Source of the DNA: Desulfobacteraceae bacterium
GTDB taxonomy: Bacteria > Desulfobacterota > Desulfobacteria > Desulfobacterales > Desulfosarcinaceae
NCBI GenBank assembly: GCA_027068085.1
Contig: JAMOUQ010000040.1
Coordinates: 43,418-107,417 of the forward strand
Direction: 5' to 3'
Length of the DNA stretch: 64,000 nucleotides
Shown: positions 52,414 to 62,047 of the stretch, one piece after another
How positions within the stretch are numbered: the first letter of the stretch is position 1
How the letters are laid out: each line of letters opens with the position of its first letter
Position numbers and translations under genes: made by a program
Notes under the pieces: model-generated
The model's database searches: none
The model's input: the letters and a program-made list of their open reading frames with translations, nothing else
What the model was told of the DNA's origin: nothing

Positions 52414-55212
52414 CTATCGGCTTTCCGCTTCGGCCAGCTGCCCGATACAGCGGCTGCAGATTCCGGGGTGACTCCCGTCGGCTCCCACCGTGGGATCATG
52501 GACCCAGCACCGCTGGCATTTCTCCCCCTCGGCCGGCCTGACTCCCACGTAGACCCGGTCTTCATGATTGACGAGGGCGTCTTCAACGGGTCCCCGGACC
52601 AGCTCGGCCTGGGAGACAATGAAGATCGAACGCAGCTGACCGGCATAGGGCTCCAGGAGTTCGAAGCGCTGCTTGTCCACCCCGACCGTGACGCCGGCAT
52701 CCAGGGAATGGCCGATCAGCTTGTCGGCCCTGGCCTGTTCCAGGGCCTTGGTGACCAGGGAACGGATTTCCAGAATGGCCTCCCAGCGGCGGGCAAGCTC
52801 GTCATCCGTCCAGTCAGGCCTGGCCGGCGGCATGCCGGCCAGATGGACGCTGGCCTCCTTGCGGCCGTCATCGGGCATATAGCGCCAGATCTCTTCGGCA
52901 GTAAAGACGAGGATCGGTGCCATCAGCCGCGCCAGGGTGTCCAGGATATGATAGATGGCGGTCTGGGCGCTGCGCCGCGCCTGAGAACGGGGCGCGCTGG
53001 TGTAGAGGCGGTCCTTGAGCACATCCAGGTAGAAGGCCGACAGGTCGACGGCGCAAAAATTGTGCAGGCTGTGGTGAATTACGTGAAACTCGAAATTTTC
53101 GTAGGCCCGGTCTGCCTTTTCCATCAACTGCCGGAGCCGGTGGAGGGCAAAGCGGTCGATATCCTCCATCTTGCCGTAATCGACACAGTCGCTCCGGGGG
53201 TCGAAGTCATTCAGGTTGCCCAGCATGAAACGGCAGGTATTGCGGATGCGGCGGTAGGCATCCACCAGCTGGCGCAGGATGTTGTCCGAGATACGGATGT
53301 CGTCCCGGTAGTCGGAGGCAGACACCCACAGGCGCAGGATCTCGGCTCCGTACCGGTTGATCACCTCTTTGGGTGCCACCACGTTGCCAAGTGACTTGGA
53401 CATCTTCTTGCCCTCGGCGTCCACCACGAAACCATGGGTCAGGACCGCCTTGTAGGGCGCCTGTCCGCGGGTACCGACGGCGGTCAGCAGGGAGCTGTGG
53501 AACCAGCCCCGGTGCTGGTCGCTGCCTTCAAGATAGAGGTCGGCCGGCCAGCGCAGGTCGTCCCTGGCCTCGAGCACCGCGGCGTGGCTGACGCCGGAGT
53601 CGAACCAGACGTCGAGGATATCCGTTTCCTTCTGCAACCGGCTCCCGCCGCATTCAGGACAGCTCAGGCCTTCGGGGATCAACTCCCGAGTATCCTTTTC
53701 GAACCAGACGTCGGCTCCGTTTTGCAGAAACAGCTCGTAGATCCGCTTCACCACCTGCCGGTCGATGACCAGGGCGCCGCACCCGGCACAGGTGAATACC
53801 GTGATGGGCACCCCCCAGGCCCTCTGGCGGGAGACACACCAGTCAGGCCGGTTTTCGATCATCCCGTATATCCTTTCCCTGCCCCAGGCTGGTATCCAGG
53901 ATACGCGATCGATCGCTTCCAGGGCTTTTTTGCGCAGCCCGTTCTTTTCCATGGAGATGAACCACTGGGAGGTGGCTCTGAAGATGACCGGCCGCTTGCA
54001 GCGCCAGCAATGGGGATAGGAATGCTCGATCTTCTCCTCGGCCAGCAGCACTCCCAGCTCCTTGAGCCTGGCGTTGATGGCCGCGTTGGCCTCGAAGACC
54101 ATCTGGCCGGCGAAATGGCCCACCTCCTCGGTGAAGCGGCCCTGCTGGTCGACCGGAGCATAGACGTCCAGGCCGTAGCGCAGGCCGACCTCGTAGTCCT
54201 CGCGGCCGTGGCCGGGAGCGGTATGGACACAGCCGGTGCCCGTATCCAGGGTGACGTGCTCTGCCAGGATTATCAGCGAATTCCTGTCGTACAGCGGATG
54301 ACGGCAGTTTTTCTTTTCCAGCTCTGCCGCCCCGAACTCGCAGACTAGGGAGTATTTTTCATAACCGAAGGTGGCCATGCACTGCTCGACGAGTTCTTTT
54401 GCCAGTATCAGCAGATGTTCCCGGCCCACGTCGACCGCGGCATAGACGAAATCAGGATGGAGGGCGACGGCCAGGTTGGCCGGCAGGGTCCAGGGCGTGG
54501 TGGTCCAGATTACGACCGCCGCCTTCTGCCCGGCCAGGGCGGGGTTCACCCCCCCAAGGTCATCCACCACTTCGAACTCGACGAAGATAGAAGGCGATGT
54601 CTCGTCGGCATACTCTATTTCGGCTTCCGCCAGGGCCGTCTGGCAGCTGCAGCACCAGTGGATGGGCTTTTTGCTCCGGTAAAGGCTGCCGTCCATGGCG
54701 AAACTGCAGCATTCGCGGGCGATGGTGGCCTCGTAGCGGTAGCTCATGGTCAGGTAAGGGTTGTCCCAGTCTCCCAGCACGCCCAGACGCTTGAATTCGT
54801 TTCTCTGGATATCGATGAATTTTTCGGCGTATTTCCTGCACTCGCGCCTGATCTCGGCCTGTCCCATGGTCTGTTTGCGGCGGCCCAGCTCCTTTTCAAC
54901 GTTGTGCTCGATGGGCAGGCCGTGGCAATCCCATCCCGGAACGTAGGGAGCGTCGAATCCGGCCATCTGGCGGCTGCGGACGATGAAATCTTTCAGGATC
55001 TTGTTCAGGGCCGTTCCCATATGGATATGGCCGTTGGCATATGGAGGGCCGTCGTGGAGGATGAAACGCCGGCGCCCGGCAGATTCCCGGCGCAACCGTT
55101 CGTACAGACCCATCTTTTCCCATTCTGCCAGTTGGCGGGGCTCACGCTGGGCAAGGTTGGCCTTCATGGGAAACTTGGTCCTGGGCAAATTGAGTGTTTT
55201 CTTGTAATCCAT
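52414..55212 (-). CDS. ileS: Isoleucyl-tRNA synthetase
   Basis: 932-residue class I synthetase. HIGH motif in [10 protein letters not shown], the editing domain with [12 protein letters not shown], the KMSKS loop as KKMSKSLGN, and a C-terminal zinc finger [12 protein letters not shown]...CSRC, as in bacterial IleS. The start at 55212 (MDYKKTL) is set by GGAGG 6 nt upstream; earlier in-frame ATG codons lie within that site. First gene of ileS-lspA-holA-pyk, with a promoter at 55248-55276. Confidence 0.98.
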   Translation of the reverse strand: MDYKKTLNLPRTKFPMKANLAQREPRQLAEWEKMGLYERLRRESAGRRRFILHDGPPYANGHIHMGTALNKILKDFIVRSRQMAGFDAPYVPGWDCHGLPIEHNVEKELGRRKQTMGQAEIRRECRKYAEKFIDIQRNEFKRLGVLGDWDNPYLTMSYRYEATIARECCSFAMDGSLYRSKKPIHWCCSCQTALAEAEIEYADETSPSIFVEFEVVDDLGGVNPALAGQKAAVVIWTTTPWTLPANLAVALHPDFVYAAVDVGREHLLILAKELVEQCMATFGYEKYSLVCEFGAAELEKKNCRHPLYDRNSLIILAEHVTLDTGTGCVHTAPGHGREDYEVGLRYGLDVYAPVDQQGRFTEEVGHFAGQMVFEANAAINARLKELGVLLAEEKIEHSYPHCWRCKRPVIFRATSQWFISMEKNGLRKKALEAIDRVSWIPAWGRERIYGMIENRPDWCVSRQRAWGVPITVFTCAGCGALVIDRQVVKRIYELFLQNGADVWFEKDTRELIPEGLSCPECGGSRLQKETDILDVWFDSGVSHAAVLEARDDLRWPADLYLEGSDQHRGWFHSSLLTAVGTRGQAPYKAVLTHGFVVDAEGKKMSKSLGNVVAPKEVINRYGAEILRLWVSASDYRDDIRISDNILRQLVDAYRRIRNTCRFMLGNLNDFDPRSDCVDYGKMEDIDRFALHRLRQLMEKADRAYENFEFHVIHHSLHNFCAVDLSAFYLDVLKDRLYTSAPRSQARRSAQTAIYHILDTLARLMAPILVFTAEEIWRYMPDDGRKEASVHLAGMPPARPDWTDDELARRWEAILEIRSLVTKALEQARADKLIGHSLDAGVTVGVDKQRFELLEPYAGQLRSIFIVSQAELVRGPVEDALVNHEDRVYVGVRPAEGEKCQRCWVHDPTVGADGSHPGICSRCIGQLAEAESR

Positions 55213-55247
55213 CTGGTCCTCCATGCTGTGCAAGTATCAAAACGAAC

Positions 55248-55276
55248 TATTTAATTTGAATCGCAAGAGGTGTCAA
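55248..55276 (-). promoter_or_regulatory. Promoter of the ileS operon
   Basis: Minus-strand TTGACA (55271-55276) and TAAATA (55248-55253), 17-nt spacer, about 36 nt before the ileS ATG. Confidence 0.5.
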
Positions 55277-55383
55277 GGCAAGACCAGGCCGCCGCAGCCT
55301 CGTCCCATGGCCGCAGCTTCCCCGGACTTCCGATACCCCGTCTCCGGTTTGAACCCGATGCCGTCCCGCTGCCCGCTTTGAGC

Positions 55384-55412
55384 TTGATTTTCAACCCTTC
55401 AGCCGTTAGTAA
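55384..55412 (+). promoter_or_regulatory. Weak promoter candidate of the CarB-like gene
   Basis: TTGATT (55384-55389) and TAGTAA (55407-55412), 17-nt spacer, 64 nt before the ATG at 55477. Confidence 0.3.
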
Positions 55413-55476
55413 ATCCCATTGCCCCGGCACCTGCCGGGCATACCGGGGAAGCAGAAAACGACATACAGGAGCCGTC

Positions 55477-58400
55477 ATGGTAAAGAAAACCGACAAGCCG
55501 CAAAAAATAATGGTCATCGGACCGGCAGCCTCCAACATCGGCCACAACGGTGAACTGGATGCGTTCACCGTCCAGGCTCTGGACGAGTTTTGCCAAGCAT
55601 CGATCAGGACCGTCCTGGTGAGCCCCAACTCCGCCCTGGTCTCTTCGGACCCTTCCAGGGCGGACCGTACTTACACCGAACCGCTGCTGCCCCGGACCAT
55701 AGTCGAAATCGCCAGCCTGGAAAAACCGGATGCTATTTACGTTTCCTGCGGCGGCCGGCAGGGCCTCGGGCTGGTTGAAGCGGCCCTGGCGGCAGGTCAG
55801 GGTTCCGCCATCGAGCATATGCCAATCCTCGGGCTGGACGGGCGGCAAAGCTCCTGTCTCACCGACCCGGTATCCTTCAGCCGCCTGGCAGCAGAACTCG
55901 GCCTCCCGGTTCCGGAAAGAATTGCTATCGATTCCGAACAGCAGCTTTTCGAGGCTGCCGGAAAGCTTGGTTTCCCGTTCTTTGTCCGTTTCAGCCACAG
56001 CGAAGACGGCGCCGGCGGACGCATCATCTATAACCGGGAAGAACTCCACCGGACAGCCGAGCAGGCCTTCGACAAGCCTCCGGCCCAGGCCCTGATCGCC
56101 GAAAAGTCGCTCGAAAACCGGCAGGAGCTGGACCTTGTGGTCCTGCGCGACAGAGGCGACGGATTTTCCCCCCTGGGGGTAATAGAACAGCTCGACCCGG
56201 TGGGCATCCACTTCCTCGACTCCTGCTGGACCTGGCCGGCCCCGACCGTGAACGGCGATCTGCTGGCCGAAATGGAGACTGCCGCCCGCGCTGTCTGCCG
56301 CAAGCTCGGGCTCCTAGGTGTGGTCACAGCCAAGTTCGCCTTCAACCGGAGTTCGGGAAAACTGCTGATCCTGGGGGTATCGGCCTGCCTCGATTCCCGC
56401 GCGTCTTTCCTTGAGCGGGCACTGAGTTTGCCCCTGGGCCGGGCCGATGCCGGGCTGGCCCTGGGAAAAAGCATCGCCCAGGGCCGGACACCGGAGGCCC
56501 GGCCGGCCGCGGCAAAGTCTGCTGTAAGGCTGCCCCGCTGGGACCTGCAACGTTTCCAACCGGCCGCGGACTGCCTGACTGCCCGCTGCCGGTCGACCGG
56601 GGCCTGCCTGGGCCTGGGCGACACTTTTGCAGACGCCTTCGGCCATGCCATGGCATCCGTCCGGGCATACGAGATTTCACCGCGGCAATTGCCCGGGTCC
56701 GGCTCCCGGCTCATGGAACTTCTGGGCAGCCGGACCACCGGCAGGTACCAGCTCCTCCAGGAGGCTGTCCGCCGCTCGACAGACCCCGTCAAGCTGGCCG
56801 ATACCACCGGCATTGATCCGTATTTCATAAGGCAGATGGAATCCCTGCCGGCAGTTACGGGCAACGAAACCCGCCCGGTCCATTGGCGGCCCGGCGGCCG
56901 CCGGCACAAAGACACTCAACCGGCTGCCGGCAGACAGGAGCCCGGGGTTCTGTTCGTCGGCCCGGGGCCTTTCCGCATCGGGTACGGCCCTGCCGGAGAG
57001 GCCAGCCTCTACAAGGCCCTGGAGGCCGCTGCCGAACTGGGCCTCCGGCCGGCCCTTCTCAACAGCAATCCCGACGGCCTTTCCACTTGTCCGGATGGAC
57101 CCGCCCTTGTGGGCTGGGCACCGGCAAGCAGCAAGGCCTTGATGACAGCCCTGGAAGACCGGCCCCGGGCAACCCTGATCTGCCAGTTCGGCGGCCGGGC
57201 CGCCATGAGAGCCGTGAAGGCGTTGGCGGACGCAGGCAACCTGCCCGCGCCATCCTGGCTCGAGACCGTCAATCTCACAGCCGACAAGACAGCCTTCCGC
57301 AAAGCCATGCGCCGGATGGGGATTCCCCAGGTGGAAACCGGTCTTGCCCGTAACGGTTCCGAAATTGACCTGCTGGTAGAGCAAACAGGACTGCCCCTGG
57401 CATTCACGTCGGCAAAGGCTCTGGCCGAGCCGGATACCGAGCTGATCCTTGATGAGGCCATGCTCCGAAACCGTAAAGCCGCGCTGGCAGCCAGGGCCGA
57501 ATCAAATGGCATGATCGTGGAAAGCTTCCTCGAATATGCCATCGAAGTCAATGCAGACGCCGTTTCCGACGGCAAAGACGTGCTGGCCCCCTTGATCTTC
57601 GAGCAGGTGGAGCTGGCCGGCGTCCACGCCAGCGACTCCTGCCTTGCCGCCCCACCTTACAGCATAGCCGAAAGGCACGTGGAGACCATCGAGGCCTACA
57701 TCAGGATAGCGGCCCGGGAACTGAACATCGTAGGCCCTTTCAACATCCGCCTGGCAATCTACCGCGATACCGTCTACCTGCTGGAGGTTCAGCCCTGGGC
57801 CTCTCCCACTTTGCCCCTTACCTCCAAGCTTTGCGGTCTCGACCTGGCCGGTCTTGCAGCCAAGATCCTGCTGGGCAGAAAGCTTGCCGACCTGGATGCC
57901 CGTCCCCGGCGTCCTGCGGTCCGGGCCGTGCGCACGGCGGTCTTTCCGTTCAACGTCTTTACCGAAACAGATCCCCTGCCCGGCCCCCTGGCAAGGTCCA
58001 CGGGCGAAGTGCTCGGACTGGCAGGAGACTTCGGAGCGGCTTACTTCAAGAGCAACCTGGCCGGCCGGATGCCCCTGCCCACAAGCGGCGGCGTCCTGAT
58101 CACCGTAACCGACGAGGACAAGGCCAGCGTGCTTGAGCCGGCCCGCCTGCTCAGGTCCATGGGCTTTACCATCAAGGCCACCCGGGGAACCTGCCGCTTT
58201 CTGGCAAACCACGGTATCGCTGCCGAGCTGGTGCGCAAGCTCGGCTTCGGCAGGCCCAACCTGGTGGATGAAATCAAAAACCGGAAAGTTCAGATCATCA
58301 TCAACACGCCTTCCGGCGGCCAGAGCCAACGGGACGATGCCTTGATCCGCAGGACAGCCATGGCTTACGGGGTCGTCACCCTCACCGCCCCGGCAGCGGC

Positions 58401-58482
58401 CATAGCAGCCGCCCGGGGAATAGCAACGGCCGTCGAAGGCCGGGAAAAACTGATCGCCCTGCAGGACTGGCTGACAGAGTAA
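55477..58482 (+). CDS. CarB-like protein with degenerate ATP-grasp sites (carbamoyl-phosphate synthase large-subunit homologue)
   Basis: 1001 residues, collinear with CarB (about 1070): first ATP-grasp half (1-400), middle domain, second half (about 545-860) and a C-terminal MGS-like regulatory domain (about 870-1001; RGTCRFLANHGI and NTPSGGQSQRDD). The metal and ATP ligands are lost. In the first half the IEMNPRVSRSSA segment reads ILGVSACLDSRA and the metal Gln is Lys286. In the second half IEVNPRASRT reads LEVQPWASPT and the metal Gln is Arg. No carA is adjacent. It is likely a pseudoenzyme, regulator or enzyme with a new reaction, not the housekeeping synthase. The ATG at 55477 has AGGAG 6 nt upstream; the frame extends upstream without similarity. 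Confidence 0.85.
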   Translation: MVKKTDKPQKIMVIGPAASNIGHNGELDAFTVQALDEFCQASIRTVLVSPNSALVSSDPSRADRTYTEPLLPRTIVEIASLEKPDAIYVSCGGRQGLGLVEAALAAGQGSAIEHMPILGLDGRQSSCLTDPVSFSRLAAELGLPVPERIAIDSEQQLFEAAGKLGFPFFVRFSHSEDGAGGRIIYNREELHRTAEQAFDKPPAQALIAEKSLENRQELDLVVLRDRGDGFSPLGVIEQLDPVGIHFLDSCWTWPAPTVNGDLLAEMETAARAVCRKLGLLGVVTAKFAFNRSSGKLLILGVSACLDSRASFLERALSLPLGRADAGLALGKSIAQGRTPEARPAAAKSAVRLPRWDLQRFQPAADCLTARCRSTGACLGLGDTFADAFGHAMASVRAYEISPRQLPGSGSRLMELLGSRTTGRYQLLQEAVRRSTDPVKLADTTGIDPYFIRQMESLPAVTGNETRPVHWRPGGRRHKDTQPAAGRQEPGVLFVGPGPFRIGYGPAGEASLYKALEAAAELGLRPALLNSNPDGLSTCPDGPALVGWAPASSKALMTALEDRPRATLICQFGGRAAMRAVKALADAGNLPAPSWLETVNLTADKTAFRKAMRRMGIPQVETGLARNGSEIDLLVEQTGLPLAFTSAKALAEPDTELILDEAMLRNRKAALAARAESNGMIVESFLEYAIEVNADAVSDGKDVLAPLIFEQVELAGVHASDSCLAAPPYSIAERHVETIEAYIRIAARELNIVGPFNIRLAIYRDTVYLLEVQPWASPTLPLTSKLCGLDLAGLAAKILLGRKLADLDARPRRPAVRAVRTAVFPFNVFTETDPLPGPLARSTGEVLGLAGDFGAAYFKSNLAGRMPLPTSGGVLITVTDEDKASVLEPARLLRSMGFTIKATRGTCRFLANHGIAAELVRKLGFGRPNLVDEIKNRKVQIIINTPSGGQSQRDDALIRRTAMAYGVVTLTAPAAAIAAARGIATAVEGREKLIALQDWLTE

Positions 58483-58502
58483 ACCACAGGCCGGGTCTTG
58501 AG

Positions 58503-59243
58503 TCAGGCTTTGCGGCGCATCAGTTCCACGATCTGGCGCGAATCAGATCCGCCCGGCAGCCTGTAGGGATGGGAAACGGCTTCAAGCACGGTTGCGCCCA
58601 CGGCTATGGTAAAACGGCTTCCGTCGCCGCCGGGGGTGAAGTCCGCCTCCTTTTCCTGCCAGCGGCCCGCTTTCCAGATCAGCAGCCGGCCTTCCGGAGC
58701 CAGCAGGGGCAGGGCCAGGGAGGCCACCTGCACTACCGTGCCCAGGGCCCGGCAGACGACATGGTCGAAGTGCCCCTGCCAGCGGTGATCGGCGGCCATT
58801 TCTTCCGCCCTGGCATGCAGGGCCCTGGTATTGTCCAGGCCCAGGGTCCGGATGACATGCTTGATGAAATTTACTTTCTTGCCCGAGCCGTCCACCAGCA
58901 CCAGGTCGATCTCGGGCCGCATTATCTTGAGGGGCAGACCCGGAAACCCTCCCCCGCTTCCAAGGTCGAGCACCTTGCCCCCGGCCCGCAGGTACTTCAA
59001 GGCCGCGACGGAATCGGCAAAATGCCTGCAGGCCACCTGAACCGGATCACTGACCGCCGTCAGGTTGATCTTCCTGTTCCAAAGGGCCAGCTCCCGGCCG
59101 TGGCGTGCAAAGAGCCGGGCTTTTGCGCGCGGCAGGTCTATGCCGAGCCGGCCGGCCGCCTCGATCATAATGTCTTGCCAGGCATCTGAATATTCAGCCA
59201 CACCGGGCGCACATCCCGGTCCCTTGTCAGCTTCTGTCGCCAT
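58503..59243 (-). CDS. rsmG: 16S rRNA (guanine-N7)-methyltransferase RsmG
   Basis: 246-residue SAM-dependent enzyme that methylates G527 of 16S rRNA. It has WNRKINLTAVSDP, RHFADSVAAL, SAM site VLDLGSGGGFPGLPLKI, VDGSGKKVNFIKHV and VVCRALG. The N-terminus is about 30 residues longer than usual. The start at 59243 has AGGGAG 8 nt upstream and overlaps the previous gene by 17 nt, suggesting coupling. It is not next to mnmG or parA, its common neighbours. Confidence 0.93.
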   Translation of the reverse strand: MATEADKGPGCAPGVAEYSDAWQDIMIEAAGRLGIDLPRAKARLFARHGRELALWNRKINLTAVSDPVQVACRHFADSVAALKYLRAGGKVLDLGSGGGFPGLPLKIMRPEIDLVLVDGSGKKVNFIKHVIRTLGLDNTRALHARAEEMAADHRWQGHFDHVVCRALGTVVQVASLALPLLAPEGRLLIWKAGRWQEKEADFTPGGDGSRFTIAVGATVLEAVSHPYRLPGGSDSRQIVELMRRKA

Positions 59244-61155
59244 CGGCAGGCTCCCTGCCGTTACCATTACCATCCTTCTGGTCTTCCGGCTCGACTGCGT
59301 CTGCGAAATCCATTATCACCACCACGTCGTTGCCGCCGGTGTTTTCGATCCTGGCATTGGGGTAACGTTTTTTAAACACCCTGAGCATGGCCGTGTTTTC
59401 CCTGAGGACCGAGGCTGTAAATCCTTTGTAACCGTTTTCCTTCGCTATCCTCTCAAGCTGGGCCAGAAGATGACTCGCAACCCCCATGCCCTGGAAATCC
59501 TCCCGCACAACGAAAGCGACCTCGGCCCGGTCCGTTCCGTTGTCGGCATACGAGCCGATGGCCATTATCTCCTGATGTCCGCCGGTTCGCACAAGGCCGA
59601 TCATGGACATGTTCTTGCGGTAATCGACGCTGGCCCACTGTCTTTGAGCGACTTCGTGGGAAAACAGCTTCATCTTATAAAAGAATCTGAAGTAAATTGT
59701 CTCTTCTTTGAGGGAGTAGAAAAAATTGCGGTAGGCGAACTCGTCCGAAGGAAGCAGGGGACGAAATTCTATGGTCTTGCCGTTTTTGAGGGTGAGCCGC
59801 GATTTATAGCCTTCCAGGAAGAGCAGGTCGTCCTGGATAGGCGGCAGCTGGTCGGCAAAGATGTAATGTCTCTTTTTGGCCACCTCGATAAGTTCTTCCC
59901 TGAACTTGGGATGAGCGATCTGGGCAAGCTCCATGACGCGCTGGTAGATGCTCTTGCCCCTGAGTTCGGCAATGCCGTATTCGGTCACCACGAAATCAAC
60001 GTCCGCCCTGGTGGTTGCCACACCGGCCCCCTCGCTCAGATGGGGAACGATCCGCGACACCTTGCCGTCCTGGGCCGTCGACGGAAGGGCGATTATGGAA
60101 AAACCGCCCTTTGACATGGCGCTGCCGCGGATGAAGTCCACCTGGTCACCGATTCCGCTGTAAAACAGGTAACCGACCGAGTCGGTGCATACCTGGCCGG
60201 TCAGGTCCACTTCCAGGGCCGAGGAGATGGAAACCAGGTTGTCGTTGCGGGCGATAACGGTGGGATCGTTGACGAATTCAGAAGACCGGAAGTAGAAATT
60301 GGGATTGTTGTCGACGAAATCGTAGATCTTCTCTGATCCCATGCACAGGGACGCCACGGTGCGGCCGGGCAGCAGGGTTTTCTTCTTGTTGGTGATCACC
60401 TTCTTTTCGAGCAATGGCAGAAAAGCGTCGGTGATCAGCTGGGTATGGACACCAAGGTCGTTCTTGTTGTCGAGATATTGCAGTATCGAGTAGGGAAGAT
60501 GACCGAACCCGATCTGGAGGGTGGAGCCGTCTTCCACCAGCTGGTTGACGTAGTAACCGATCCGTTTGGCGATCTGCTGGTTTTTCACACTGGGAAGGGC
60601 CTCGACCAGCGGCTCTTCATGCAATACCAGATAATCGATGTCATCGACGTGGACGAAACTGTCGCCCCAGGTCCGCGGCATGCGCGGGTTGACCTGGGCT
60701 ATGACAAGAGGGGCGCTTTCCATCCCCGCCCGGGTGATGTCCACCGACACCCCCAGGCTGCAATAGCCGAACCTGTCAGGGGGGCTTACCTGGACAAGAG
60801 CCACGTCGAGCCCGATCCGCTTGCTGGCGAACAGGCGCGGTATCTGCGAAAGATAGGACGGCAGGTAGTCTATCTTGCCATCGAAGGCCGCCTTGCGCAT
60901 GCTGGAGCTTATGAAAAAAAGCTTCATGAAGAAACGGCGCAGAAAAGAAGAATCATCCACGTAATGGGACAAGGTGGAAGAAAGCATCTGGTAAACCATT
61001 ACATCCTGGATGGACATGTTTTCCACCATCATCCTGATCAGATGTTGCGGCTCGCCGCATCCGGTGCCCAAAAACACCCTGCTGCCGTTTTTTATCCTGG
61101 CAACCGCCTCGCGGGCACTGACAACCTTGTCCGGGCAATATTCCAAAAGGTCCAT
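59227..61155 (-). CDS. Acetyl-CoA hydrolase/transferase fused to GNAT acetyltransferase
   Basis: 642-residue two-domain protein. Residues about 1-440 are a CoA-transferase of the acetyl-CoA hydrolase / 4-hydroxybutyrate CoA-transferase family (FLGTGCGEPQHLI, VQVSPPDRFGYCSLGVSVD, SALEVDLTGQVCTDSVG, VTEYGIAELRGKS). Residues about 450-620 are a GNAT domain with the acetyl-CoA loop VREDFQGMGVASHLL. The fusion could couple acyl-CoA turnover to protein or metabolite acetylation, or the GNAT could sense acetyl-CoA. AGGAG lies 6 nt before the ATG. Confidence 0.9.
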   Translation of the reverse strand: MDLLEYCPDKVVSAREAVARIKNGSRVFLGTGCGEPQHLIRMMVENMSIQDVMVYQMLSSTLSHYVDDSSFLRRFFMKLFFISSSMRKAAFDGKIDYLPSYLSQIPRLFASKRIGLDVALVQVSPPDRFGYCSLGVSVDITRAGMESAPLVIAQVNPRMPRTWGDSFVHVDDIDYLVLHEEPLVEALPSVKNQQIAKRIGYYVNQLVEDGSTLQIGFGHLPYSILQYLDNKNDLGVHTQLITDAFLPLLEKKVITNKKKTLLPGRTVASLCMGSEKIYDFVDNNPNFYFRSSEFVNDPTVIARNDNLVSISSALEVDLTGQVCTDSVGYLFYSGIGDQVDFIRGSAMSKGGFSIIALPSTAQDGKVSRIVPHLSEGAGVATTRADVDFVVTEYGIAELRGKSIYQRVMELAQIAHPKFREELIEVAKKRHYIFADQLPPIQDDLLFLEGYKSRLTLKNGKTIEFRPLLPSDEFAYRNFFYSLKEETIYFRFFYKMKLFSHEVAQRQWASVDYRKNMSMIGLVRTGGHQEIMAIGSYADNGTDRAEVAFVVREDFQGMGVASHLLAQLERIAKENGYKGFTASVLRENTAMLRVFKKRYPNARIENTGGNDVVVIMDFADAVEPEDQKDGNGNGREPADGDRS

Positions 61156-61329
61156 TGTGTCTCCTGGTCATCCGAGATCATTGGCGGCCCCCGTGCGGAC
61201 GGGGCCGGGAATGGAAACTGATTGATTTCAAAAAATTTGTCCGGTTTGACTGACCGATTAAACCGTTGACACAAACAGCCCAATAGTGTCAAGTAAGTTA
61301 TAACTTATGATATTCGGAGCGCAAGGGCC
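61156..61329. promoter_or_regulatory. Divergent region with two symmetric elements (CoA-transferase / Nudix)
   Basis: 174 nt. TTGACAC (61266-61272) and GTGTCAA (61286-61292) form a 7-bp inverted repeat with a 13-nt spacer. TAAGTTATAACTTA (61294-61307) is a perfect 14-bp palindrome, 23 nt before the Nudix ATG. These look like operator sites shared by divergent promoters; no matching -10 could be fixed. Confidence 0.4.
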
Positions 61330-61806
61330 ATGCAGCCACGCAATCCATTTTTGACAGTGGATCTGATCATCGAGGCAGGACCGGGCATAGTGCTTGTCAG
61401 GCGTAAAAATCCACCTCCGGGCTGGGCCCTGGTCGGAGGCTTCGTGGATTACGGAGAATCCCTGGAATCCGCCGCCATCCGCGAAGCCGGGGAGGAGACC
61501 GGCCTCGATGTCGCCCTGCTTGAACAGTTCCACACCTATTCCGACCCCGGCCGGGATCCGCGCCATCATACCGTCACCACGGTCTTCATTGCCACGGCTT
61601 CCGGAATCCCCGTAGGATCGGATGACGCCGCAGAGGCAGCGGTCTTTGCCCTGGACAGACTCCCCCGGCCCCTGGCCTTCGATCACGGCAACATCATCTC
61701 AGATTATATTCAATACAGGTCCGGCCGCAGCCGCAGGGAAATTTTCACCTACGTCGATCGTTTCGGCAAGCATCTGGCCCCGGGCGGCGGCCATGGCAAA
61801 TTTTGA
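61330..61806 (+). CDS. Nudix hydrolase
   Basis: 158-residue protein with a complete Nudix box [25 protein letters not shown] (Gly-x5-Glu-x7-Arg-Glu-x-x-Glu-Glu). The arrangement [23 protein letters not shown] resembles ADP-ribose or ADP-sugar pyrophosphatases; the exact substrate is unknown. GGAG lies about 10 nt upstream. Single gene divergent from the CoA-transferase/GNAT fusion. Confidence 0.9.
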   Translation: MQPRNPFLTVDLIIEAGPGIVLVRRKNPPPGWALVGGFVDYGESLESAAIREAGEETGLDVALLEQFHTYSDPGRDPRHHTVTTVFIATASGIPVGSDDAAEAAVFALDRLPRPLAFDHGNIISDYIQYRSGRSRREIFTYVDRFGKHLAPGGGHGKF

Positions 61807-61913
61807 CCGGTGCTTCAGCCGTCGCTTTGCAGATCCGGAAAAGCGGCTCAAGGCCAAAAAGGTCCGAGTCAGGCGGGAAAACAGCCCACCACAATGCCAT
61901 CTCAATTTTTTGC

Positions 61914-61942
61914 TTGACATCGGCCTTCATAGACCTTAACTT
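61914..61942 (+). promoter_or_regulatory. Promoter upstream of the EF-G gene
   Basis: TTGACA (61914-61919) and TAACTT (61937-61942), 17-nt spacer. Transcription would start near 61949. Confidence 0.5.
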
Positions 61943-61976
61943 CGGCAAACTTTTTTTCGTGCAAGGAGTAACACCG

Positions 61977-62016
61977 ATCCCCCATGGGCCGTGGCTACCC
62001 AGTGTGGGATTTTTTA
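61977..62016 (+). terminator. Intrinsic terminator in the EF-G leader
   Basis: ATCCCCCA (61977-61984) pairs with TGTGGGAT (62003-62010) with one mismatch, continued by TGGG (61985-61988) with CCCA (61998-62001) across a bulged G. TTTTTT follows. It may end Nudix transcripts, attenuate EF-G, or both. Confidence 0.6.
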
Positions 62017-62047
62017 TTGTTTTTGGAAAACAAAGGAACATCAGAGC

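Larger units (their letters stand above)
61807..62047. other. Leader region of the EF-G gene
   Basis: 241 nt between the Nudix stop and the EF-G ATG. It holds a near-consensus promoter (61914-61942) followed by an intrinsic terminator (61977-62016) that ends 31 nt before the ATG, so EF-G mRNA must read through it. The part before the promoter shows nothing recognisable. Confidence 0.5.

Noticed and set aside
55477..58482. Housekeeping carB
   Set aside because: Metal and ATP ligands are replaced in both halves and no carA is present.
61949..62047. Known riboswitch class in the EF-G leader
   Set aside because: I compared by eye with fluoride and guanidine motifs and found no match; the pre-hairpin segment is too short for an aptamer.
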